Assembly: GCA_963743705.1 (NCBI GenBank)
Contig: CAVUQS010000019.1
Span: 496,001-560,000 of the forward strand
Direction of reading: 5' to 3'
DNA length: 64,000 nt
From: PALSA-243 sp963743705
GTDB taxonomy: Bacteria; Acidobacteriota; Terriglobia; Bryobacterales; Bryobacteraceae
A program made the translations under genes and the position numbers. The first letter of the stretch is position 1. Every line of letters begins with the position of its first letter. Below the pieces are notes generated by a model. It was not told the origin of the DNA, did no database searches, and was given only the letters and a program-made list of their open reading frames with translations. Shown piece after piece: positions 26,871 to 36,327 of this stretch.

Positions 26871-29800
26871 GGTTTCTCAACTGAAGGCGGCAACAAGCTC
26901 GCCATCTTTTGCGCGTTGGAGGCGCGTTTGCCGGGTAATACCGCGCAGAGAAGGCCCTTCGATTCCATTATGCGCACGTTAGGCTCTTCGGAGATGGCAA
27001 CTAAATCGTTGGCTATGTCGCCTTTCACAAGACCGGAGTAGCCCCAATGAAATGGCACGCCGACTTGCTGGACGGTCTTTCCGTCGATGGTCAAGGTTTT
27101 CATGCGCGGGGTGACTAAGGCGTGCGCCTCAATAGCTCCGCGCTGAGTGACAATGGTCACCCAATCGCCGTTTGAAATCGAAAGCTGCAGGCCCAATTCC
27201 AAGGATAGTTCGCAGAAGAGTTCCGGCTGCAGCTCGGCCAAATGCGACAACGTACGCGACATGCCGCCGGCCGTGTGGTGTTCAGTGAGCCGGTAAGTGG
27301 TCAGGACATGCGGGAACCGGCTGTCGGGTGAACTCGCATATTGGTTTCCGGGGCGGGCACGCGAATCGGCCGCCGGATTGCTCTGCTGGGAATACATCGG
27401 ATTGCGAACCGGCGATTCGAGCGGTTCATAGTGCGCGGGAAGCGGGCCATCGTTGAGTCCGGTGGGAACCCAAATCCAACCTAGCCCATCGGCATGTAAG
27501 ATGAATGGCTTGTCTCCGGCGAGCGCGGCGTCGCCTTCGGCGCCGGGCTTCGGTTGGTAATCGGGAGGTTTGGTGGCGACAAAATCGGGGACATCGAGGC
27601 CGGTCCATTTACCGGCGTCGGCGTCCCACCAAACAAGCTTCTTTCGCTCGCTCCACGGCTTACCGTCGGGCCGCGCGGAGGCGCGATTGTAGAGAATGCG
27701 GCGGTCTGACGGCCACGCGAATCCCCAACCGTGACCATAGAAATCCTGCGAGTCCCGCTGGTTCGCGCGATTCTGCCCCGGCTCGGGAAAAACACCGGAA
27801 TAAATCCAACACCCGCAGGCGGTGGAGCCATCGGATTTCAGCGCAGTGAAACCCGGCACCAGCTTCCGGCCGGCTACGGTATAGCCGTTGATTTCCTGCA
27901 AAATTTCTTCGGCGATGGGCTCTTCGTCGGCGCCCTCGATGCCGTAGTCCCACGTCAAGGCGTTCAGCCCCGCATTGCGCGGACGCGGATCTTTACGCGC
28001 CCGCTCTTTCAACAGGCGGCCAAGGTGAAAAACGAAGTGGTTTTCGCTGCGGCTGGCGCCGGGGGGATCGACGGCTTTCTCGCGCCATTGCAGTAGCCGC
28101 TGCGTATTGGTGAACGTGCCGTCCTTTTCGGCGTGTCCTGCGGCCGGCATGAGGAAGACTTCCGTCTGAATATCCTCGGGCCGAATCTCTCCGCGCTTCA
28201 CTTCGGGCGAGTCATACCAAAACGAGGCGGTTTCCGTTTCGACCATTTCGCGGACCACGAGCCATTTCAGCTTGGCGAGCGCGCGGCGCTCCATTCCGGA
28301 GTTTGGACCAGCAACAGCGGGATTTTGCCCCATGACGAAGAGCCCGTCCATTTTGCCGTCCATCATGTCCAGCCAATAGGCTTGATGCGAATGGTCGCCA
28401 GTGACGCGCGGGAGCCAGTTGAACCCAAACTCGTTTTCCGCGGTCGCGGCCTCGCCGTAATAGGCTTTCAACAGACTGACAATGTACTTGTCGAAGTTGT
28501 TCCACCAGCCGGTGCGCGGCTTGTATTTCGCGATGAAATTATCCAATGTCTTCGATTCTTCGCCGAATTTCGGCATATTCAGATAACCGGGAAGAATGTC
28601 GAACAAAGTAGGAACATCGGTAGACCCCTGAATCGATGCATGCCCGCGCAGCGCCATGATGCCCCCGCCGGGGCGTCCCATATTGCCGAGTAGGAGTTGC
28701 AGGATAGCCGCGCAACGAATAATTTGTACGCCAGAGGAATGCTGCGTCCAGCCGAGCGCATAACAAATTGAGCCCGTTTTTTCCGGCCCCGAAGCGGTGC
28801 AATATGTGCGCGCGACGCGGAGGAACGATTCCTTGGCGACGCCGCAGTAGCGCTCGACCATCTCCGGCGTATAACGCGCGAAATGTTTCTTCAGAAGCTG
28901 GAATACGCAGCGCGGATCCTGGAGGGTCTCGTCCTTACGGTATTCGTTCAGATCAGGCGGAGCGTTGCCCCCTTCCTGTTCATGGCCGCCTTTCATTTCC
29001 GCCGATTCAGGCTGCGCCGCCGCTTCAGCATCCGTTCCCACGGATTCGTAAAGCCAACTCGAGGGGTCGTATGCCTTCTTGTCTTCTTTCCAGCCCGAGA
29101 AGAGGCCGCCGAGATCTTCGGTATCCTTGAAATCCTCCGAGATGATAACGGGCGCGTTCGTGTAATGCACGACGTAGTCGTGGAAGTACAGATCGTTTTC
29201 GATCGCGTAGCGAATCAACCCGCCCAGAAATATGATGTCGGATCCGGCGCGAATCGACACCCAAAGATCCGAGACAGCCGATGTCCGGCTGAAGCGCGGA
29301 TCGACGTGAATCACCTGTGTCCCGCGTTCCCTGGCTTCGACCACCCATTGAAAGCCGACCGGATGGTTCTCCGCCATGTTCGAGCCCATGATGAGAATTG
29401 CATCCGCATTCAGCAAATCCTTAGGCGCGGATGTCGCTCCGCCCCGCCCGTAAGTTGTGCCCAGACCGGGCACAGTAGAGCTATGTCAAATACGGGCCTG
29501 ATTGCTTAAACACACCATGCCCAGGCCGCCGGTGAAGAGTTTCTTAATGAGATAGTTCTCTTCGTTGTCGAGGGTCGCGCCGCCCAGGTGAGCGATGGCG
29601 GTGGTCTGCATCAAGCTCTGACCGTCTCTCGATTCCACGAAAGTCCGCTCACGGCTCTCCCACACTCGTTCGGCGATCATTTCCATCGCCTGGTCGAGCT
29701 CGATCTCTTCCCATTGCTTCGAAAACGCGCGGCGATACTTGACTTTCGTCAAGCGCTTGGAGTGAGTCAGCAGCTCATAACTGGCGGACCCCTTGGGACA

Positions 29801-30046
29801 AAGACGTCCGCGTGAAAGGGGCGATGCAGGGTCGCCTTCGATCGAAATGAGGCGGTTTCCCTCATGGAAGATGAGTTGGCCGCAGCCGACGGCGCAGTAA
29901 GGACACACCGAGCGCGCCACCTTGGCGCCTTCGTTCTTCGGACGCAGTTCTTGCGTACGCGAGCTCATCGCGTCGACGCCGGTCCCGTCCGAACCGTGCA
30001 AGATCTGTCGAGCCACCGGCCAACGGAGTATGAGGTCTTTAATCAT
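26867..30046 (-). CDS. fdnG: Formate dehydrogenase catalytic subunit, selenocysteine-containing
   Basis: One 1,059-residue protein interrupted only by an in-frame TGA at 29488-29486, codon 187. Before it reads VCLSNQARI, after it HSSTVPGLGTTYGRGGAT. In E. coli FdnG the same place is NQAR-V-Sec-HGPTVASL, so TGA encodes the active-site selenocysteine ligating Mo/W. The N-terminal [4Fe-4S] motif is CPYCAVGCGQ...GRLCPKGSA; the molybdopterin domains and a C-terminal MopB-binding domain follow. A SECIS hairpin lies just downstream. No twin-arginine signal is seen (N-terminus MIKDLILRWPVARQ), unlike E. coli FdnG, so the enzyme may face the cytoplasm. selABCD are not in this window. Confidence 0.95.
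29456..29474 (-). promoter_or_regulatory. Bacterial SECIS element in fdnG
   Basis: Eleven bases after the TGA, on the coding strand, TGTGCCC pairs perfectly with GGGCACA around the loop GGTCT. A seven-bp stem with a GGUCU-type loop at this distance matches the SelB-binding SECIS of E. coli formate dehydrogenase mRNAs. Confidence 0.88.
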
Positions 30047-30081
30047 CGATCATTCCATGGAGGGCTAAGTGGAGCACACCG

Positions 30082-30228
30082 TCACCTGGTGATGGCAGCC
30101 GGCGCGGCCTGGAATAATTTCATCGAACTCAGGAGGGTATTGTAGACGCCCCATCCCAGAGGGATACTGACCACCAGCCAGGCCAGGAGAATCATGGCCG
30201 CCGACGATTTCTTGATATTCTCCGCCAT
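30082..30228 (-). CDS. MFS transporter small subunit (OxlT-associated)
   Basis: A 48-residue protein from the ATG at 30228 with RBS AAAGGA. It has a single membrane helix, MILLAWLVVSIPLGWGVYNT, followed by a short amphipathic tail. Proteins of this size and sequence style are found next to OxlT-type oxalate/formate antiporters and are annotated as their small subunit. It lies between oxlT and fdnG. The longer in-frame start at 30282 would overlap the end of oxlT. Confidence 0.75.
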   Translation of the reverse strand: MAENIKKSSAAMILLAWLVVSIPLGWGVYNTLLSSMKLFQAAPAAITR

Positions 30229-30245
30229 AGGAATCCTTTCCACAC

Positions 30246-31622
30246 TTACACTTTGCTGAGGGATTGTCTCTCCGGCATCCAATACTTCGCAGCCACGGGC
30301 CGAACGAGCAGGTTGGCAATGAACCCAACTACCAGGAGCGCCGACATGATATGCAGGACGGTTTGATATGCGCTGGCTTTATCGGCTCCGTGGGCGATTT
30401 CGTATTCCCGCATGTAATTCACTAATACCGGCCCAAGAACGCCAGCCACCGACCATGCGGTCAGCAGACGTCCGTGAATTGCGCTGACGTGATAGACGCC
30501 GAACAAGTCTCGAAGGTAAGCGGGGATAGTGGCAAAACCGCCGCCATACATGCTCAACAGGACTACCGAAATGGCGACGAACAAAGCGACGCTATTGAGG
30601 TGATTCGCGCCGGTCATCGGAAGGAAATAGTAGAGCAGCGCGCCCAAAGTGAAAAAGATGAAGTACGTCGATTTTCTGCCAATAAAATCGGAGGTGGATG
30701 CCCAGAAAAACCGCCCCGCCATGTTGAACAGACTGAGAAGGCCAACGAATCCCCCGGCCGCAACCGGCCCTATGGATCCCTTGAAGAACTCCTGAATCAT
30801 GGGCGAAGCCTGCTCGAGAATGCCGATGCCCGCGGTTACATTGGTGCATAACACGATCCACAGCAGCCAGAACTGTGGAGTCCTAAAGGCCGTGTTCACC
30901 TCGACGTTGTGAGTTGTGATCAGTTTCTGATCCTTGACCGGAGCGACCCAGCCTTCGGGTTTCCAGCCGTCTCTGGGGACACGAATCGTGAAGACGCCGA
31001 ACATCATTAACAGAAAATACAGCACGCCCATCACGACGAAAGCCGGTCCTACTCCGATATCGTTGGGCGTCCGAAAATACGCCATGAGTTTGATCGCCAA
31101 CGGCGATCCGATCATCGCGCCGCCGCCGAAACCCATGATGGCCATGCCCGTCGCAAGACCGGGCCGGTCGGGGAACCACTTAATGAGCGTGGAAACAGGC
31201 GAGATGTAGCCAAGGCCGAGTCCAACGCCGCCAACTATTCCGTAGCCAAAGTAGATCAACCACAGCTGATGCGAGACGACCCCGAAATAGGAGATAAAAA
31301 ATCCCAAAGCAAAGCACGTCGCGGAAGCGAACATGGCCTTCCTGGGCCCGGCGCCCTCCAGCCACTTGCCGAAAACCGCCGCGGACAGGCCCAGCATCAC
31401 AATGGCGAGCGAGAAAATCCACGCAAGTTGCGGCTGAGTCCAATCGCCCGGAACGGACTTGGTTATTCCTATCGCTTGTGTGAGAGGTATCTTAAAAACG
31501 CTAAAAGCGTAGACTTGACCGATGCAAAGGTGAATCGCCAATGCAGCGGGGGGTACTAGCCAGCGGCTGTAACCCGGGTGCGCGACCGACCGTTCACGGT
31601 CGAGGAACGACAACAATGCCAT
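30246..31622 (-). CDS. oxlT: Oxalate/formate antiporter-type MFS transporter
   Basis: A 458-residue, twelve-helix MFS protein of the OxlT group, starting at the ATG at 31622 with RBS GGGAGG. Visible family features are RWLVPPAALAIHLCIGQVYAFSVF in helix 1, the loop GPRKAMFASATCFALGFF between helices 2 and 3, and GLGLGYISPVSTLIKWFPDRPGLATG in helices 4-5. It is the first gene of the FDH operon. Oxalate:formate exchange is one option; because the operon encodes formate oxidation, uptake or exchange of formate is likely. No oxalyl-CoA enzymes are present here. Confidence 0.88.
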   Translation of the reverse strand: MALLSFLDRERSVAHPGYSRWLVPPAALAIHLCIGQVYAFSVFKIPLTQAIGITKSVPGDWTQPQLAWIFSLAIVMLGLSAAVFGKWLEGAGPRKAMFASATCFALGFFISYFGVVSHQLWLIYFGYGIVGGVGLGLGYISPVSTLIKWFPDRPGLATGMAIMGFGGGAMIGSPLAIKLMAYFRTPNDIGVGPAFVVMGVLYFLLMMFGVFTIRVPRDGWKPEGWVAPVKDQKLITTHNVEVNTAFRTPQFWLLWIVLCTNVTAGIGILEQASPMIQEFFKGSIGPVAAGGFVGLLSLFNMAGRFFWASTSDFIGRKSTYFIFFTLGALLYYFLPMTGANHLNSVALFVAISVVLLSMYGGGFATIPAYLRDLFGVYHVSAIHGRLLTAWSVAGVLGPVLVNYMREYEIAHGADKASAYQTVLHIMSALLVVGFIANLLVRPVAAKYWMPERQSLSKV

Positions 31623-32056
31623 CTTTGGCCTCCCGGCCCACACTTCGCGGCAAGGAGTCGACACGCACGGGCAGACCGATCATGAGAAGCACAGAGGAAC
31701 GGTTTGCCGAAACGGACAACTCATCCCCACCCGCGAAACGAATCAACTCAAAATTTCAAAAAAAGGTAATGACGCGCCCTGACAGCCCTTTATGACAGTT
31801 CCCTTACAGTGATTCCCCGTGCACAGCTACCTTGAGGCTACCCCAACCCCTGCGGGTTTTGCAAGAGTCTGGGAGCACCAACAAGAGCGAGATAGCGGGC
31901 CAATTTGAACTGGATGCGAATTGGACGTACTATTTCGTTTCCGCTGTCCGTGAGGGCGGTACGAACACGCGCGGAAAGACGCGAGACGTCACGTAATAGT
32001 AATAAATGTGAATTTGCGGCAGGCCCTCGCGAGATGAAGGAGGATGCCTTCCTGGT
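31623..32056. other. Intergenic region upstream of the FDH operon
   Basis: About 430 bases of lower GC. I find no credible open frame. A weak AACCC/GGGTT hairpin followed by four T lies at 31845-31860. The leader of the oxlT-fdn operon must lie here, but I could not identify a convincing promoter or operator. Confidence 0.5.
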
Positions 32057-32671
32057 TCATTGCCGGGCCGGGGTGGTGGTTTGGTAAATGTGATGACGCC
32101 GGGTCTGTCTGTAGGCGCGCATCCCGCGTGTCTGCGCCACCAACTCGGCGCCAGCCGGCCAGAGCATGAGCACTACGACATGGCGCGGGTGTTCCTCGAG
32201 AGATTGGACGAGATTGGCCAGCATTCGGGTGAGAACTTGGGGGCCGAACGGATTGAACATGCCAACCACCAGATTGTGATTCGGGAACTTAAAATCCGCG
32301 GCGTTGGCATAGGTCGACTCAATGTCGAAGCACTTCCGCTTGCGGGAACGGTAGCGGCGAATGTTGGCGCAAGCCTCCCGATGCAGGTCGATGTCGAATT
32401 CCACGCCTTGGATTTTGCGAAACGGCAATTCCGCGGCAAGGAAAAGCATCCGGCCTTTTCCCGAACCCATGTCGATGAAGGTGTAGCCGGAATGGGCGTC
32501 TATCGGCAGACCTCTTAGGGCGATTTTCGCGCTCAGGACGCGCACGGGAATGTAGGTCAGGCTGTCGCGGATCTCCCCGACGATTTTCGAGCCGTCGAAG
32601 GTCAACGCGTTTCCGACCGTCTTCACAGACCGCGTCTTATCGAACCACCAATCTTCAATCGATCGCACCAA
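32057..32671 (-). CDS. Class I SAM-dependent methyltransferase-like protein
   Basis: About 204 residues. Motif I is clear, FIDMGSGKGRMLFLAAE, followed by an acidic residue at the end of strand 2 (VEFDIDLHREAC) and a later NLVVGMFNPFG. This is a Rossmann-type methyltransferase; the substrate is not evident. The start is uncertain, with TTG at 32671 and GTG at 32668 adjacent. It stands alone. Confidence 0.78.
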   Translation of the reverse strand: MVRSIEDWWFDKTRSVKTVGNALTFDGSKIVGEIRDSLTYIPVRVLSAKIALRGLPIDAHSGYTFIDMGSGKGRMLFLAAELPFRKIQGVEFDIDLHREACANIRRYRSRKRKCFDIESTYANAADFKFPNHNLVVGMFNPFGPQVLTRMLANLVQSLEEHPRHVVVLMLWPAGAELVAQTRGMRAYRQTRRHHIYQTTTPARQ

Positions 32672-32794
32672 TGAGCTGAAGGCCTTTCAGAGAGATCAAA
32701 CTTCGCGTGAATGTTCTCTTGAAACGGAGACCGATGAAATGGTCAGGAAGTCATCATACCCCGCGGGGCGGAATATTGTGAAGCCCGAATTTTT

Positions 32795-34309
32795 CTAAGG
32801 CCGAATGGCTTTGAGGGCAATCGATTCGCGGCCGCCGGCAGTTGCGGTGAACGGCTGGCCGCGAAACTCATACGGCTTGAGCCATTCGGCGTCGCGGTAA
32901 GCGCCGGTATCGATGCGTTCCCACGCGTAGACGCGATAATCGCCGGGCGCGATTCCATCGAAATGGAATTCGCCGAACTCATCGCTGGTAACCTCTTTGT
33001 AACGCGACGGCCGGCGCAGCGTAGGGACCAGCGCGACGGTGGCGCCGGGCATGGGGCTGCCATCCGCACCACGGACGCTGCCGCCGAGCGACGCGCCGGC
33101 GGCGGTGAGCATGATGCGCAGGGGCGCGGTCTGGCCGCCGGTAAAATCGAATCCGGCGTCGGGCACGTCAACGCCGCGATAGCGGGCGGAGTGAACGAAG
33201 AGGCCTTCCGGCACGACCACGTGCAAAATATATTTGCCGGGCGCGAGGGCACTGAACGTAAATGTGCCCTTGGCCGAAACGGGGGCGTGCGCGGCGCGGG
33301 GCAAAAGGGAATCCGTAGGCTCGAGCACCACCTGCATGCCGGGAGGCGTCTGGTTTTCGCTTCCTACCAGGATGACGTCGCCGGACAATTCCGCGGTGGC
33401 TTGCGCGCGTAAGGCAAGCCTCTCGATTTCCCGCTGCGTTACGGTGACGGGCAGCGACACAGAGGCGGGCGTGACGCCGTCTTGTTCCGTGGCGTTGAGG
33501 ATGTAGGCGCCGGGCGCGATGGCGGGGAATGCGAAGCTGCCGTCAGGCTCCATTTTTACGTGGGCGCGGGAGACAAGCGCGACCTCGCCGCTTCTCGGCG
33601 TGAGCCACGCGATGGCGGCTTTGGCGCAATGGGCGCACGCGCCGGCAACGCGCACGGTGGACGCCTTGGACATGTGAATGTCTTTGGCCGTTTCAGCCGC
33701 CGCGGCTGCCACGATGACTTCCGACGCCCCGGCGACGCTGGCTGCGTCAGGGAAAAATGTGGACGCGCCGTTGTGCGTCGTGGCCGCGAGCAGATACTTC
33801 CCCGCGCTGAGATCGGCGAGTTTGTATTCACCGGCTTCGTCAACCGGCGCGGAGGCGACCGGGAAATATTCCTTCTTGCCTCGCTCATAGATAGGCTGCA
33901 GGGCGAAGACCACGGCATCGGCCGCGGCCGCGCCTTCGGCGTCGAGGACTTTTCCGGAAATACTCGAACCCGGCGTGAGGCCGAAAGCGAGGTCGTTCAT
34001 TCGCTGGCCCGGGACCACGTAGAGCGTCGTGCCCGCGAGAGGGTTGCCGCGCGATCCGTAGGCCTGGCGCGCGAAGCCGGGGCATTCGGCAAAGAGCAGG
34101 TAGCGGCCGGGGGGCAATCCGTCAAACAAGAACAGGCCGCGGGTGTCGGTGACAAAACGGAGGGGCGTGGCGGTGTTGGTGGCTGAACTGAGGATGAGGG
34201 TGACGCCATTGAGATTGTCGTCGGTGGCCGTGTTGTAAACTTGGCCGCCGATCACCGCGAGTTGCGCATGAGCGCAGGCGGCGAGGGCTAGGACGATACA
34301 GAACTTCAC
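32795..34309 (-). CDS. Secreted carboxypeptidase-regulatory-like multi-domain protein
   Basis: With a GTG start at 34309 the product has a compact signal peptide MKFCIVLALAACAHAQ and 504 residues; a TTG eight codons upstream is an alternative. It is built of repeated beta-sandwich modules of the CarboxypepD_reg/Cna-B type, each with a GxVxxxxxGxPLxGxxV pattern: VIGGQVYNTATDDNLNGVTL, SISGKVLDAEGAAAADAVVF and SLGGSVRGADGSPMPGATVA. Such proteins are abundant in Acidobacteriota, exported, and of unknown role, perhaps carbohydrate or protein binding. Two close Cys (ACAHCAK) lie in the middle. Confidence 0.85.
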   Translation of the reverse strand: MKFCIVLALAACAHAQLAVIGGQVYNTATDDNLNGVTLILSSATNTATPLRFVTDTRGLFLFDGLPPGRYLLFAECPGFARQAYGSRGNPLAGTTLYVVPGQRMNDLAFGLTPGSSISGKVLDAEGAAAADAVVFALQPIYERGKKEYFPVASAPVDEAGEYKLADLSAGKYLLAATTHNGASTFFPDAASVAGASEVIVAAAAAETAKDIHMSKASTVRVAGACAHCAKAAIAWLTPRSGEVALVSRAHVKMEPDGSFAFPAIAPGAYILNATEQDGVTPASVSLPVTVTQREIERLALRAQATAELSGDVILVGSENQTPPGMQVVLEPTDSLLPRAAHAPVSAKGTFTFSALAPGKYILHVVVPEGLFVHSARYRGVDVPDAGFDFTGGQTAPLRIMLTAAGASLGGSVRGADGSPMPGATVALVPTLRRPSRYKEVTSDEFGEFHFDGIAPGDYRVYAWERIDTGAYRDAEWLKPYEFRGQPFTATAGGRESIALKAIRP

Positions 34310-34460
34310 AATTCTAGTGTGACGCAACGGCAATGGTGGGAACTCCAGTCACGGGGCGATAGGGCATGAGACGCTTCGGTTTGCTTGGCATGCAAGGATG
34401 ACGGCAGCGAGAAGTGCAATTGCGGCGCCACGCCTGAGCGAGTGTACACTGAGGAAAACC

Positions 34461-34793
34461 ATGAGCCAATCCGGAAAAAAGATTTCGCGCCGGCGCTTCG
34501 GCATGGGCGCGGCGCTGGCGGGCGGGTTGCTGCCCGCGGTGACGCAGGCGCAACGGCAGCAGGGAGCGCCTTTGAGCGAACCCGAAACCGCCGAAGTGGA
34601 GGCGCGCTACAACGAAGCCCTTCGCAAATATGGAAGCCGGCTCTCGGACGCGCAGAAGCAGCGCATTCGCGGCATTCTCACCGCGAACGAGCGCATGATG
34701 TCGCACATTCGCGAATTTCCGCTGGATAACGGCGATACGCCCGCGACCATTTTGAAACTGGCCGAGGGCGGCGCGGCGAAAGGCGGAAAATAG
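34461..34793 (+). CDS. Small protein with twin-arginine signal, amidase partner
   Basis: 110 residues from the ATG at 34461, beginning MSQSGKKISRRRFGMGAALA, a Tat signal (SRRRFG) with cleavage near TQA. The rest is helical and charged (SEPETAEVEARYNEALRKYG, DAQKQRIRGILTANERMMSHI). It ends one base before the amidase gene, so the two are co-transcribed. Function unknown; by context a partner or inhibitor of the amidase exported folded. Confidence 0.72.
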   Translation: MSQSGKKISRRRFGMGAALAGGLLPAVTQAQRQQGAPLSEPETAEVEARYNEALRKYGSRLSDAQKQRIRGILTANERMMSHIREFPLDNGDTPATILKLAEGGAAKGGK

Positions 34794-34794
34794 A

Positions 34795-36261
34795 ATGCTC
34801 AGCGAAGACATTCTCTACCTCACGGTGGGCGAGCTGGGCCAGCACCTGCGCAAGAAAGCGTTCTCGCCGGTGGAATTGGCGCAGAGCTATCTCGACCGCA
34901 GCGAAAAACTGGGGCCGAAGTTCAACGCGTACGTCACGCTGACGCCGGAACTGGCGCTGCAGCAAGCGAAGGCGGCGGAAAAGGAAATGACAGCGGGCCA
35001 TTTTCGCGGACCGCTGCACGGCATCCCTTACGCGCTGAAAGACCTGGTGGCGGTCAAGGGATATCCGACCACGTGGGGCGCGAAGCCGTTCGCTACGCAA
35101 ACATTCGACTACAACGCGACCATCGTCGAGAAATTGAACGCGGCGGGATCGGTGCTGGTCGGCAAAGCGGCGATGATCGAGTTGGCCGGCGGCCTCGGGT
35201 ATTCGAATGGCTTTGCATCGCTGACGGGCGCGGCGCGGAACCCGTGGAATCCGGAGTGCTGGACGTGCGGGTCGTCGAGCGGATCGGGCGCGGTGGTTTC
35301 TGCGGGCCTCGCGCCGTGGGCGATCGGGTCAGACACGCGCGGGTCGATCATCTGCCCAACATCTTGGTGCGGGCTTTCCGGCATGCGGCCGAGCTTCGGA
35401 CGCGTGAGCCGGTATGGCGCGATGGCGATTGCGTGGACCATGGACAAGCTGGGGCCGATGGCGCGGAGCGCGGATGATTGCGGCCTAATTTTGGCGGTGA
35501 TCGCTGGCTTGGACCCGAAAGACCACGATTCGGGATTCACGGGCGCGTTCAAGTATCCGGCGCCAGAGCTGGAGCCGCGTAAGCCGCTGCGCGTCGGCAA
35601 ACTGACGAATGTGTTCGGGCGTCTCGATCCGCAGATCGAGACGGCGGTCAACGAAGCACTGAAGGGAATGGAGAAACACGGCGCGCACGTGACGGAAGTC
35701 GAGATGCCGGATGGGCCGTTTGAGGACGCCGCCGAGCTTACGATTTTGATCGAGGCCGCGTCGTCTTTCCAGAAGCTGATTCAGACGGGCGATTGCGCCG
35801 GCTTGACCGATCCGCTGGGGCAGATCAACGGCTATGCGAGCGATATGTTCTCGTCCACCGATTATCTGCAGATCCAGCGCGTGCGCACGTATCTGCAGCA
35901 GAAGGTGGACAAGCTGTTCGACCAATTCGACGTGCTGGCGACGGCCGGGCAGCAGACTGTCGCGTCGCGGTTGACGCCTGGTCCACGACCGCAACAGCCG
36001 GCGGAGCGGCCCGCAGAACGGCCGGCGGAAACGCCGCGGCCGCAGCAGAATCGTACGGCTGCGAACAAGCCGCCGGATGGCGTTTCGAGCTTGTGCGGCC
36101 TGCCGGCGCTGGCAGTTCCCTGCGGATACAACACCGATGGGTTACCGATGGCGTTGCAGTTCATGGGACGCGCGGGGAACGACCACGCCGTGATTGCCGC
36201 GGCGCGCAATTTTCAAAGCTTTACGGAGTGGCATAAGCGCCATCCGAAGATTTCAGCTTAG
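34795..36261 (+). CDS. Amidase-signature family hydrolase
   Basis: A 488-residue amidase. The Ser-cisSer-Lys triad is visible: Lys in GIPYALKDLVAV, a Ser in the glycine-rich CGSSSGSGAVVSAG, and the nucleophile in IGSDTRGSI. It hydrolyses amides; substrate is unclear and GatA activity is unlikely because no GatB/C are near. A proline/glutamine-rich insertion with repeated PAERPAERPAE occurs around residues 395-425 before the C-terminal core, which is unusual for the family. It follows the Tat-signal protein directly; the amidase itself has no signal. Confidence 0.92.
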   Translation: MLSEDILYLTVGELGQHLRKKAFSPVELAQSYLDRSEKLGPKFNAYVTLTPELALQQAKAAEKEMTAGHFRGPLHGIPYALKDLVAVKGYPTTWGAKPFATQTFDYNATIVEKLNAAGSVLVGKAAMIELAGGLGYSNGFASLTGAARNPWNPECWTCGSSSGSGAVVSAGLAPWAIGSDTRGSIICPTSWCGLSGMRPSFGRVSRYGAMAIAWTMDKLGPMARSADDCGLILAVIAGLDPKDHDSGFTGAFKYPAPELEPRKPLRVGKLTNVFGRLDPQIETAVNEALKGMEKHGAHVTEVEMPDGPFEDAAELTILIEAASSFQKLIQTGDCAGLTDPLGQINGYASDMFSSTDYLQIQRVRTYLQQKVDKLFDQFDVLATAGQQTVASRLTPGPRPQQPAERPAERPAETPRPQQNRTAANKPPDGVSSLCGLPALAVPCGYNTDGLPMALQFMGRAGNDHAVIAAARNFQSFTEWHKRHPKISA

Positions 36262-36327
36262 GTTGCAGCTTCGGTTGTACGCTTCGCGACCTTGCGCCGG
36301 CGAGGAAGGCTGCGCCAACATGGCAGT

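Noticed and set aside
29456..30046. FdnG as two separate genes split at 29486
   Set aside because: The stop is TGA in the exact selenocysteine context and is followed by a SECIS hairpin, so one selenoprotein explains it better.
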